Origin: Parahaliea mediterranea
GTDB lineage: Bacteria > Pseudomonadota > Gammaproteobacteria > Pseudomonadales > Halieaceae
Reading direction: 5' to 3'
Length of the DNA: 64,000 bases
NCBI RefSeq assembly: GCF_017255185.1
Contig: NZ_JAFKCZ010000007.1
Coordinates: 124,001 to 188,000, forward strand
Positions within the stretch are counted from its first letter, which is position 1. The number at the start of each line of letters is the position of its first letter. Under the pieces are notes generated by a model. It was given only the letters and a program-made list of their open reading frames with translations, made no database searches and was not told where the DNA came from. This document shows positions 38,610 to 46,358 of this stretch, in pieces. The position numbers and the translations under genes are program-made.

Positions 38610-41060
38610 TCAGGAGTGAAGAGCCGAATGTTCCGGAGCCGAGGGCCCTGAAGGCGTCGCCGCACCATCCATCTGCGGCATGTCGGACGCCAGGTCGTCG
38701 GCGCCGGTTTCCGCCATGCGGAAACAGCGGTTGGTCAGTTCGCGGGTGGTGGACACATCGAAGCCCCCGGGGTCCTGGAACGAGGCCACCAGGCCGGGCA
38801 GCGCCGTCACCACATCCTTGAGCAGGGCCTGCAGTTTGTCGTCCGGCGGAATCTCGCCGTCCAGCACGCGATCGAGCATGTCCTGGGCCGACCAGCCGAG
38901 TTCGCCGAGCACATTGGCACCCACCGCGCGGCCGTTGCCCTTGAAGGTGTGGAAGTGGCGACGGATTTCCTTCAGCTCGTGCCCCACCTCCGGGTCCAGT
39001 TCCCAGGCGCTCATCAGGCGGGTCAGTTCGGCGACGATCTCCTCCGACTCCTCCAGGAAGACCTCGCGGAATTCCGGCGGTATGTCCCGGTCCTCGACGT
39101 AGCCGCCCTCCGGCGCGGCGGTGGCCTCGGCGGCACCCGCCGGCGCGACGGCCTCGGCCTCCGCCACCACCACCGCGCTGCCGGCGGACAAGTCGTCGAT
39201 ATGGCGATCCAGCTCCGCCGCCCGCTGCTCGGCGAAGGCGATCATGTGCGCGGTGTCATCCAGCGGATCGATAATGGTGCGCTGCAGGTGCAATTCGATT
39301 TGCGCAAAGGCGTCGGCGAAGCAGCGGAAGGCCTCGTCCTCGTGGACGCAGCCGGCGCGACTCGCCGCCACCAGCCACTTGCGGCACTGCTCGATCACCT
39401 TGCCCTCGCGCTCCATGCCGGCGAAGGTCAGGGCGCCGGCGATCTCCGCCAGCAACTGGGTGGAGACGCTCATCGCCTTGCGTTCCGGCGTATCGTCCAA
39501 CTGGTCGAGGAACTGTTTTGCCAGGTCGTAAAGCAGGTCGACATCGGCCTCGCCGTTGTCCGCCTCGAACACCGCCTTGCGCAGCTCCGCGTGGCCCTTG
39601 TCGGTCTTGTTGAGGTAGCGGTGCAGGGCGTGGGTCAGCTTGAGGGTGTCGTCCATGCCGAAGGGCTTGCGCTTGAGCGCATTGGCCAGGGCCTTGCGCC
39701 GCAGCACCGCGTGCAGGTGGTTTTCCACCAGCGCCATCTGGCCGAAGGTGGCGGTCACCACGCTCTCGCGCAACTCAAATTCGCGACTGGAGAAGGAACT
39801 GCACACCCCGTGCTCCAGCTTGTATTCGACGTCCAGTTTCACATCGACGATACCGCGCACGATATCCGCGATGGCCTGCTCCAGCTTCACGGTATCGCTG
39901 CTGTAGTGACCGCGGTAGAGATTGCGCAGTTTGTCGAACACCGCCTGCAGCGAATCCGCGTGGGCTTCCTGGCCGGCGGCGGACAAACGGTACATGGCGC
40001 GTTCCACGCCGTCGAGCACCTCCGCGCCCGCTTCTTCATCCGCCTGGCGAATGGTGGACAGGTCGTTGGCGTTGATGTGGTCCACCACCGCGTTGAGCTG
40101 CTCGAGCGCGCCCGACAGGGCGGTGACCAGGGCGTCGATATGAATCAGCCCTCGCTGCGACTCCTCCAGGGTGTTGTCGTCGATACCGAAGACTTCGCGA
40201 ATCTTCGCGATGTGCACCGGCTTGGCCTTGCACGAGGCGATGTAGTACAGCATCTGCTGCAGGTAGCTGTCGTAGTCCACGGCCGGGTCCAGTTGGCCGC
40301 CGTTCTCGCGGGCGTACTTGATCATGAAGGCCCCGGTCTTGAACACCTGGGCGATGCATTCGTCCGGCACGATGAGGCCACCGGCGATTCCCTCGCACAG
40401 ACCCACCTGGGCGAACCAGAAACGCTCCGGCTTGCTGCCGGCGAACAGGCTCTGCATCTTGCGCGCGATGCGCGCCACGGTTTTCATGCTCTCCCCGGTG
40501 TTGCGCTTGCGCAGGGCCGACTTGGCCATCTCCAGGTACAGCGCCAGCATGACATTGGCGCGGCTTTTGATTTCGTCATCGGGAGCGGGTGAGGCCCCCG
40601 CGGTAATGCCCAGGTCCCCGGGAATATCCATGTGGAAGAAAAAGGCCTGGGGACGCGGCCGCTCCCCGACCCAGCGGCGCAGGTCATTGACATAGGGCTC
40701 CAGGCCCTGGCCGGTGTCCACGCGGGCGGTCTGTACGTGGGCGAGGTAGGCCGGCAGTACCTTGAGCGCCTGCATCAGGCCGCCCATGGTGAGCTTGCGG
40801 CGCTCGCCCTGCACCCGGTCCTTGTACAGGAAGTTGAGGCTGCGCTCCATTTCAATGGACAGCATTTCGCCTTTCTTGATACCCAGCGCGCGCAGGGTGG
40901 AGGTGATCTGGTGCACGGCCCACATGCATTGCAGCAGGGGCTTTTTCTGGCTGGCATCCTTGCTGTATTCGACCAGGGCCTGCTCGGCGTTTTCGGCCTG
41001 CTTGTTCATCAGGCCGATGACCCACTTGAGGGAGACAATGTCGGTCTTGGTAGTCACCAC
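38610..41060 (-). CDS. ChpA N-terminal half / FimL-like scaffold with Hpt domain
   Basis: 816 aa. The first ~550 residues match the N-terminal region of ChpA/PilL and the related FimL protein (VSLKWVIGLMNKQAENAEQALVEY, CMWAVHQITSTLRALGIKKGE). Near the C-terminus a real Hpt domain has phospho-His H704 (HFHTFKGNGRAVGA). In P. aeruginosa these parts and the kinase form one ~2470-aa ChpA; here 816 + 1789 aa add up to about that size. Starts at GTG with GGAGGTG upstream, abutting the pilK stop. It may act as a separate Hpt/PilG-binding scaffold. An independent FimL with an added Hpt is the alternative reading. Confidence 0.85.
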   Translation of the reverse strand: MVTTKTDIVSLKWVIGLMNKQAENAEQALVEYSKDASQKKPLLQCMWAVHQITSTLRALGIKKGEMLSIEMERSLNFLYKDRVQGERRKLTMGGLMQALKVLPAYLAHVQTARVDTGQGLEPYVNDLRRWVGERPRPQAFFFHMDIPGDLGITAGASPAPDDEIKSRANVMLALYLEMAKSALRKRNTGESMKTVARIARKMQSLFAGSKPERFWFAQVGLCEGIAGGLIVPDECIAQVFKTGAFMIKYARENGGQLDPAVDYDSYLQQMLYYIASCKAKPVHIAKIREVFGIDDNTLEESQRGLIHIDALVTALSGALEQLNAVVDHINANDLSTIRQADEEAGAEVLDGVERAMYRLSAAGQEAHADSLQAVFDKLRNLYRGHYSSDTVKLEQAIADIVRGIVDVKLDVEYKLEHGVCSSFSSREFELRESVVTATFGQMALVENHLHAVLRRKALANALKRKPFGMDDTLKLTHALHRYLNKTDKGHAELRKAVFEADNGEADVDLLYDLAKQFLDQLDDTPERKAMSVSTQLLAEIAGALTFAGMEREGKVIEQCRKWLVAASRAGCVHEDEAFRCFADAFAQIELHLQRTIIDPLDDTAHMIAFAEQRAAELDRHIDDLSAGSAVVVAEAEAVAPAGAAEATAAPEGGYVEDRDIPPEFREVFLEESEEIVAELTRLMSAWELDPEVGHELKEIRRHFHTFKGNGRAVGANVLGELGWSAQDMLDRVLDGEIPPDDKLQALLKDVVTALPGLVASFQDPGGFDVSTTRELTNRCFRMAETGADDLASDMPQMDGAATPSGPSAPEHSALHS

Positions 41061-41915
41061 TTACACCTCCAGTTTTTTATAGGCACACACGCCGGGCCGG
41101 CCCGCGCGTTGCATGAGCGGGTTGGTCCACCCCAGGTCCTCGCCCGCGCCGAGAATCAGCAGGCCGCCTTCGCGCAGGCGATCGGCGAGCTGGTCGATAA
41201 TCCAATGCTGTGTATCGCGTTCGAAGTAGATCAGGACGTTCTGGCAGAACACGACATTGAAGTCAGAGAACGGAGCGTCGTTGACATGTAGCAGGTTGCT
41301 GTGAAAAAAATGACTGCGTGTGCGAATGCCCTCGCTCATCTGCCATTCCCGCTCGCTGACGCGCGCGGTGTAGGCCCGGCGGTAGGGCGCGGGGATATGT
41401 TCGATCGCCGCCTCGTGATAGCGGCCGCGCTGGGCCTCGGTGATGGCGCGGAAACTGATGTCGGTGCCCACGCCGTGCCACTCCAGCCAGGGTTCCTCGC
41501 GGTGCAGCAGGTGCTCCACCACCATGGCGATGGAATACAGTTCATGGCCCGCGCTGCAACCGGCGCTCCAGAAAGAGAAGCCGTTGCCGGTATCCTCGCG
41601 ACCGAGCCAGTCCTCCACGTACTCCGCAACCACCTGCATCGCGGCCGGCTGGCGGAAAAAGCGGGTTTCCTTCACCGTCAACAGGTCCACCAGCGCCAGC
41701 CACTCGGCGCGGGCGCTGATGCTGTCGTCGAACAGGGCGACATAGTCCGCGCTGCTCTCCAGCGCGAGCGTCTGCATGCGCTCGCCGACACAGTCGGCGA
41801 TCACGCCCAGGGGGCTCTCGATGCGAATTCCCGCCCGGCGCTGCAACTGCTCCATCAGCAGGGCGAACTGCGCGCCGTTCAACTGCGGCGTCTGGCGTCG
41901 GGCGGCGAGGCTCAT
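41061..41915 (-). CDS. pilK: Chemotaxis-type methyltransferase PilK (CheR family)
   Basis: 284 aa. N-terminal CheR helical domain (about 15-80), then the SAM-dependent domain with KETRFFRQPAAM, FWSAGCSAGHELYSIAMV, and VVFCQNVLIYFERD. Transfers methyl groups to glutamates of the receptor PilJ. Overlaps pilJ by 4 nt. The combination CheR next to PilJ and ChpA identifies it as PilK. Confidence 0.92.
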   Translation of the reverse strand: MSLAARRQTPQLNGAQFALLMEQLQRRAGIRIESPLGVIADCVGERMQTLALESSADYVALFDDSISARAEWLALVDLLTVKETRFFRQPAAMQVVAEYVEDWLGREDTGNGFSFWSAGCSAGHELYSIAMVVEHLLHREEPWLEWHGVGTDISFRAITEAQRGRYHEAAIEHIPAPYRRAYTARVSEREWQMSEGIRTRSHFFHSNLLHVNDAPFSDFNVVFCQNVLIYFERDTQHWIIDQLADRLREGGLLILGAGEDLGWTNPLMQRAGRPGVCAYKKLEV

Positions 41916-44008
41916 ACGGACACTTTCTCCCGGTCTTCACCGTGTTCCAGCTGTTCCATCTCGCGCTCGTCGTAGATGCGCCGGGCCTCCGGAATGTGCT
42001 CCATGCCATCCAGCTCGGCCAGCCCGGCGTCGCCGGCGGCCGCGTCCTCCTCGATGCGGAACTGGCTGAGGTTCTCGGCCACCGCGCGCATCGACTGCTG
42101 CAGCGCGCTCACGCCACCCTGGGTGTGCTCGCTGTACTCGGAAATGTCCAGGTTGCGCTCGCGGATTTCCGCCATCGAACTGTTCATGTGCTGGGCGCTG
42201 TCCGCTGACTGGCCTGCGGCGTCGTCCACCGAGTTAATGATGGCGGTAATCTCGTTGGAGCCCTCGTTGATTTCCTCGAGGGAGGCATCCAGGCGATCGA
42301 TGTACTCGAGGATGGTCACAACGGTGCCCACCGTGTTTTCCATCGAGGACAGGTTTTCCGCCGAGAGGTTTTGCAGCATGCGCACTTCGGAAATGATCTT
42401 GCGTCCCTCTTCCTCCGCCTCGCGCAGCAAATCCCCGATCGCCTCGGCAATCCCCAGGAAGGGCCGCCCGTGTTCGCCGGCTTTCTCCGCCTCGATCCGG
42501 GTGTTGATCGCGACCACCGAAATCTTGGTGTTCAGCGCCTGGATGTATTCCGCCGCGGTGGTCACCGACTGGATCAGCTCGCCCTGGCGCTTGGCGGACT
42601 TGGACGTCTCCTGCACCGCCTCGCGGACGTCGGCGGAGGCCTTGGACATGTCCTTGGTCAGCTCGTAGCCGCGGGCCACCTGCAGGCGGTTGCGCTCCGA
42701 GGTTTGCGCCGCTTTTACCGTGGCGGCCTTGATCTGCTCGCTGGTGCGCACCATCTCGGTGGCGGCGGTGGTGGACTCGACCACCGAGCGGGTCAGTTCC
42801 TTGCCTTTCTCCACCTGGCCCTGGGCGGTCTTGCCGATCTTGTTGATCTCGTCCACCGCGATCTCGAAGGGCGTGCGGATATTCCGTATCAATTGCCGCT
42901 GGCGACCGGTGGAGGCGTTGATTTCGCGGGCGATATCCCGGGTCACCGTGTTCTCCTCCGGCGCCTGCACCGTCAGGTCGCCCTCGGCGATCTTGAGCAG
43001 CGCGCTGTTGACGTCGGCCACCCCGGCCTCGGTGTAGATCACCCGGCGCCGCTGGTTGCGGAACATCAGGATGAGCAGGGCCACCGCCAGTACCGCCGGG
43101 GCGCCGAACAGCACCATCAGGGTGCTGCGATCGTACATCCGCGCGTTGGTCATGCGATCGATGGCCGGCACCAGGGCCGAAATGGCGTCGGAGAGCTGGG
43201 CGTTGGACACCGCGATCGACTGGCGCGCGGCGGCAGCGGCGCGCATGCCCGGCGCCGCCTCGGCGATCTGTTCCACCGAGGCGGACACCACCGAGAACTG
43301 CTCCGCGGCGCCGTCGATGGCGTCGATGGCGTCTGGATCGGCAATGCGCTGCACGCCCATCACCTTGTTGCCGTTGCGCAGCGCGTCCACGGTGCGGTTG
43401 AAATCAGCGGCGTCCATGCGGAATTCATCCGCGGCGCGCTGGTTTTCGGCGCCGCCGGCGAGGATCTTGTCGATGTTGCGGGCGATGCGCTCGGTCAGCC
43501 ACAGGGTCTTTTGCGCGGCGGAAACCGTGTCGCTGGATACCGACTCATCGAGCAGGATATCCACCACCGCGGCGAACTCGCTCTGGATCGGCCGGATATT
43601 CTTCTCCAACTCGCCGGAAACACCGTGAATAAAGACAATCCGTGGACCCGCGTCCACCAGGGTCTGGGCCGAGTCGCGGATCGGCGCCCACTGCGCGAGA
43701 ATCTCCTCGAGCTCGGCGTCCAGGCCGGCGTTTTCCAGGCCGGCCAGGGCCACATTGAACTGGGTGACCTGGGTGGCCAGCTGGTCGAACGTCCGCTGTT
43801 CGCCCTGAGCGGTTTCCCGGGCGCGGGCCACCACCTGCTGCGACTGCAGCCGCAGGTCATTGGCGATGGCGCGGTATTCACCTTCCTCGCCCGCTTCCTG
43901 CTGGATCATCACGAAGGTGTAGATCACCCCACCCAGGCAAGCCAGTATCGCCAGCGAGATAAGGCTTACCCAGAAAGAAGATGTTGCGCTCTTTTTGGCT
44001 GAAGTCAT
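41912..44008 (-). CDS. pilJ: Methyl-accepting chemotaxis protein PilJ
   Basis: 698 aa. Two membrane helices (about 14-34 and 303-322) frame a periplasmic sensor of about 270 residues, helical like the PilJ-type domain. A HAMP-like region follows (about 325-380), then a long coiled-coil signalling domain. The hairpin tip (IQALNTKISVVAINTRIEAEKAGEHGRPF) differs from flagellar MCPs but keeps the conserved core. In Pseudomonas PilJ senses pilin or surface contact. Start overlaps the pilI stop. Confidence 0.93.
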   Translation of the reverse strand: MTSAKKSATSSFWVSLISLAILACLGGVIYTFVMIQQEAGEEGEYRAIANDLRLQSQQVVARARETAQGEQRTFDQLATQVTQFNVALAGLENAGLDAELEEILAQWAPIRDSAQTLVDAGPRIVFIHGVSGELEKNIRPIQSEFAAVVDILLDESVSSDTVSAAQKTLWLTERIARNIDKILAGGAENQRAADEFRMDAADFNRTVDALRNGNKVMGVQRIADPDAIDAIDGAAEQFSVVSASVEQIAEAAPGMRAAAAARQSIAVSNAQLSDAISALVPAIDRMTNARMYDRSTLMVLFGAPAVLAVALLILMFRNQRRRVIYTEAGVADVNSALLKIAEGDLTVQAPEENTVTRDIAREINASTGRQRQLIRNIRTPFEIAVDEINKIGKTAQGQVEKGKELTRSVVESTTAATEMVRTSEQIKAATVKAAQTSERNRLQVARGYELTKDMSKASADVREAVQETSKSAKRQGELIQSVTTAAEYIQALNTKISVVAINTRIEAEKAGEHGRPFLGIAEAIGDLLREAEEEGRKIISEVRMLQNLSAENLSSMENTVGTVVTILEYIDRLDASLEEINEGSNEITAIINSVDDAAGQSADSAQHMNSSMAEIRERNLDISEYSEHTQGGVSALQQSMRAVAENLSQFRIEEDAAAGDAGLAELDGMEHIPEARRIYDEREMEQLEHGEDREKVSV

Positions 44009-44568
44009 GAGCTTTTATCCTCGTTAAAGTCCCCTTCGGAAGCTGACGCGCTGCTCAGTTCGCCGTCCGCGACCAGTTTGTCGATATCCAGTACCGCCAA
44101 AAAACGTCCTTCGTAGTGGAAACCGCCGAGACAGAAGTCGGCGAAATCAGCATCCACCGGGTGCGACATGTCGCGCTCCGCGATCGGGAACTTCATGTCG
44201 CGATGCACGCCGCTGAGGGTCATGCCGAAATGCAGCCCCTGGCGGCGAACCACCATGCAGTACTCGCGCACACGTCCCGAGTAGGGGGCGCGGCGAAACA
44301 GCACGTCGCCTGAAAAAATGGGTAACAAGCCCCCCTTGTGCGCCGCCAGGCCCAGCACCCAGGGCTTGGTGCCCGGAATGGGCGTTACCGGGGGAGTTTC
44401 AATGATTTCGTCCAGCTCGCCGGCGCCAATCAGCAGGGACACGCCGGCGATACCCAAGTGGGTACCCACCCACAGCATCACCTGCTCGCCGGGCTCTGGC
44501 CGCGGCGCCGCCGCCTGCTCGTAGTTGCGCTCCAATTCGCGGAACATGGCCATGGCGCTCTGGTTCAT
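44005..44568 (-). CDS. pilI: CheW-like adaptor PilI
   Basis: 187 aa, one CheW domain (GIAGVSLLIGAGELDEIIETPPVTPIPGTKPWVLGLAAHKGGLLPIFSGDV), which couples PilJ to the kinase. Lies 3 nt after pilG and overlaps pilJ by 4 nt. The pilG-pilI adjacency means pilH, normally between them, is missing here. Confidence 0.93.
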   Translation of the reverse strand: MNQSAMAMFRELERNYEQAAAPRPEPGEQVMLWVGTHLGIAGVSLLIGAGELDEIIETPPVTPIPGTKPWVLGLAAHKGGLLPIFSGDVLFRRAPYSGRVREYCMVVRRQGLHFGMTLSGVHRDMKFPIAERDMSHPVDADFADFCLGGFHYEGRFLAVLDIDKLVADGELSSASASEGDFNEDKSS

Positions 44569-44571
44569 GGA

Positions 44572-44982
44572 TCAGGCCGCCTTCCGCGACGCCGTATGAT
44601 CGTGAATGATCTGGCGCAATACCGAGTCCGGCGGGATTTTGGTGACATGCGCCGTGGCGCCCCTGGCCTGCCCCTTGGCAATGTCGAAAATACCGTCGGA
44701 GGAGGACAGCATCACCACCGGCGTATTGCGCGTATCCTCCGCGTTGCGGATCAGCGTGCAGGTCTGGTAGCCATCCAGCTCCGGCATGGTGATATCCAGG
44801 AAAATGATGTCGGGCTTGAATCGACGCAGCATGCCCAGCGCCTTGTAGCCGTCCTCGGCGCACTCCACCTCGCAACCCATGTTTTTGAGGGTGTGGGACA
44901 TCATCATGCGTATCGTCTTGGCATCGTCGACGATGGCGACTTTCACGCCTGAAACGTCCAGTTCTTCAGTCTGATCCGTCAT
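44572..44982 (-). CDS. pilG: Response regulator PilG
   Basis: 136 aa, one receiver domain without output domain. Acidic pair D19/D20, phospho-acceptor D63 (FLDITMP), S93 and K115. The segment MPELDGYQTCTLIRN and the following LSSSDGIFDIAKG are close to P. aeruginosa PilG, which promotes pilus extension and activates adenylate cyclase via FimL/FimV. The residue after K115 is Ile rather than the usual Pro (TKIPPD). ATG at 44982 with AGGTTAG upstream; the frame is open 24 codons farther but without similarity. First gene of the main operon. Confidence 0.93.
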   Translation of the reverse strand: MTDQTEELDVSGVKVAIVDDAKTIRMMMSHTLKNMGCEVECAEDGYKALGMLRRFKPDIIFLDITMPELDGYQTCTLIRNAEDTRNTPVVMLSSSDGIFDIAKGQARGATAHVTKIPPDSVLRQIIHDHTASRKAA

Positions 44983-45065
44983 TTCTAACCTCGCAGCGTC
45001 GGTTTCCGTGGCCACTTCACGGCTTGTCTGGCAATCACAGTATTTGAATTGCACCCGGGCGCTTC

Positions 45066-45090
45066 AAGGAAAAACTGGAGTTTTCTCCAG
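45066..45090 (-). terminator. Rho-independent terminator after chpB
   Basis: On the minus strand, CTGGAG-AAAA-CTCCAG is followed by TTTTT. It lies 46 nt past the chpB stop and before pilG, so chpB and the two genes above it form a transcript separate from pilG-pilI-pilJ. Confidence 0.8.
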
Positions 45091-45135
45091 AAACCGGATT
45101 TTCTTGCGATAGGATGTCGCCGGGAGGGGAAACGA

Positions 45136-45762
45136 TCAGCTGTACAGTTGTTCGAGCGTGTAGGCAAGCAGCTCTGGACCGCCCTGGCGGTGCACCAGGC
45201 CGGTGTCCAGGGCGGCGCGGGGCATGCCGCGGCAGGAGGCGGTGTCGGGGTCCTGCACCCAGATGCGGCAACCACTGGCATCCAGCACATCCAAACTGCC
45301 CGCGCCATCGCTGCCCATGCCGCTGAACAGGACCACGCCGATCGACGGCAGGCCCGCCGCCGCCAACATCACTTCCAGTTCATCGATATCCGGCGTGTGA
45401 TGGCCCTCCCAGGGAGCGGATTCCGCGGCGATGTCCAAGCCGCCACAGAAGCGGATTCGCCGGTGGGGCGGCACGATCAATACCGTACCGGGCGCCATTT
45501 GATGCCGCCCCTCTATTAACTCCATGTGGAATAGTTTGTTGTCGTCCACCAGGTGCCGCAGTTGGTCCTGGCGCGCCGGATCGTAGTGCTGGGCGTAGAT
45601 AAACGCGACGGGGGGACAGCGCCGGAAACCGCCGAGAAAGCGGTGCACCGCCGCGGTGGCCCCCGCCGAACCCGCGAGCAGCCATACCGCCTGGACACCT
45701 TTCCAATCGCGGCCGGCGCCGGATGCCATCAATTCGCCCAAGCGGGGCAGGTCACTGCGCAT
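45136..45762 (-). CDS. chpB: CheB-type protein-glutamate methylesterase without receiver (ChpB)
   Basis: 208 aa, a stand-alone CheB catalytic domain. Triad visible: S32 (LLAGSAGAT), H59 (YAQHYD) and D151 (SGMGSDGA). Removes methyl groups from the receptor, opposing PilK. It has no N-terminal receiver, as in Pseudomonas ChpB, so it is not directly controlled by phosphorylation. Placed upstream of pilG instead of after chpA. Its start overlaps the 200-aa HTH-like gene by 11 nt, implying coupled translation. Confidence 0.9.
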   Translation of the reverse strand: MRSDLPRLGELMASGAGRDWKGVQAVWLLAGSAGATAAVHRFLGGFRRCPPVAFIYAQHYDPARQDQLRHLVDDNKLFHMELIEGRHQMAPGTVLIVPPHRRIRFCGGLDIAAESAPWEGHHTPDIDELEVMLAAAGLPSIGVVLFSGMGSDGAGSLDVLDASGCRIWVQDPDTASCRGMPRAALDTGLVHRQGGPELLAYTLEQLYS

Positions 45763-46354
45763 GCGGAAACATAAAGTTCTTGAAGGGCTCCAGATGGCCG
45801 GGTTGAAAGTCGCGCCACTCGTATATATTCAATTTGTACATCAGGGTCAGGCAGCGCTGGAAAGCCTCTTCCGCGTCGTAGGCACTGGGAGGGATTTTGT
45901 AGCGGTCGCTGACCTGGGCAAAAATCATGGTGGCGATATCGCGCCGCCCCTGGTCCTCGCGGTACAACAGGTGGTCGACGGGGGAGGACACGACACCGGG
46001 GCCGTAGATCAGGAAGGCCTCCCAGTGGCGCACGTCCTGGTGCTCGCCCAGTTGCGCCACCAGAAAGCGCACCATGTTGTACAGGTCATCGCGCGGCGGC
46101 ACTACATCCTTGTGCAGCCAGGCGCGGACATCCGATTCGCGCCACTCCGGGTTGATACCCAGCAGGCTGATCACCCGGCCCTCGTCCAGCGGCGGCGCGG
46201 CGCCGGACAGGTCCCACAGCATGTTCAGGCGCGCCGAAAAGCCCAGCGCCAGCGGCGTCTGCTCCGCGCACAGTTCCTTGAATTGCCGCGCGTACTCCTG
46301 GACCGGCTTGCGCTGCGCCGCGTCCCCCATCGCCTGCCTGGCTTGTTTGCTCAC
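45752..46354 (-). CDS. Unknown protein with possible HTH, in the chpB operon
   Basis: 200 aa, family not recognised. Residues about 38-105 (GFSARLNMLWDLSGAAPPLDEGRVISLLGINPEWRESDVRAWLHKDVVPPRDDLYNMVRFL) have the spacing of a phage-repressor-type HTH: a variable insert, a recognition helix ending in W-L, then a P and a helix. That is an inference from pattern only. The C-terminal half is helical (QVSDRYKIPPSAYDAEEAFQRCLTLMYKLNIYEW). GTG start with GGGGAG 7 nt upstream, 4 nt after the AAA+ gene, and overlapping chpB. Confidence 0.65.
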   Translation of the reverse strand: MSKQARQAMGDAAQRKPVQEYARQFKELCAEQTPLALGFSARLNMLWDLSGAAPPLDEGRVISLLGINPEWRESDVRAWLHKDVVPPRDDLYNMVRFLVAQLGEHQDVRHWEAFLIYGPGVVSSPVDHLLYREDQGRRDIATMIFAQVSDRYKIPPSAYDAEEAFQRCLTLMYKLNIYEWRDFQPGHLEPFKNFMFPHAQ

Positions 46355-46358
46355 CCCG

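Noticed and set aside
38949-40592. Long plus-strand open frame opposite the 816-aa gene
   Set aside because: Antisense artefact of high GC; composition is dominated by Arg, Gly, His and Val and there is no ribosome binding site of note.
42371-44002. 543-codon plus-strand open frame over pilJ
   Set aside because: Opposite a clear methyl-accepting protein; no domain or start signal.
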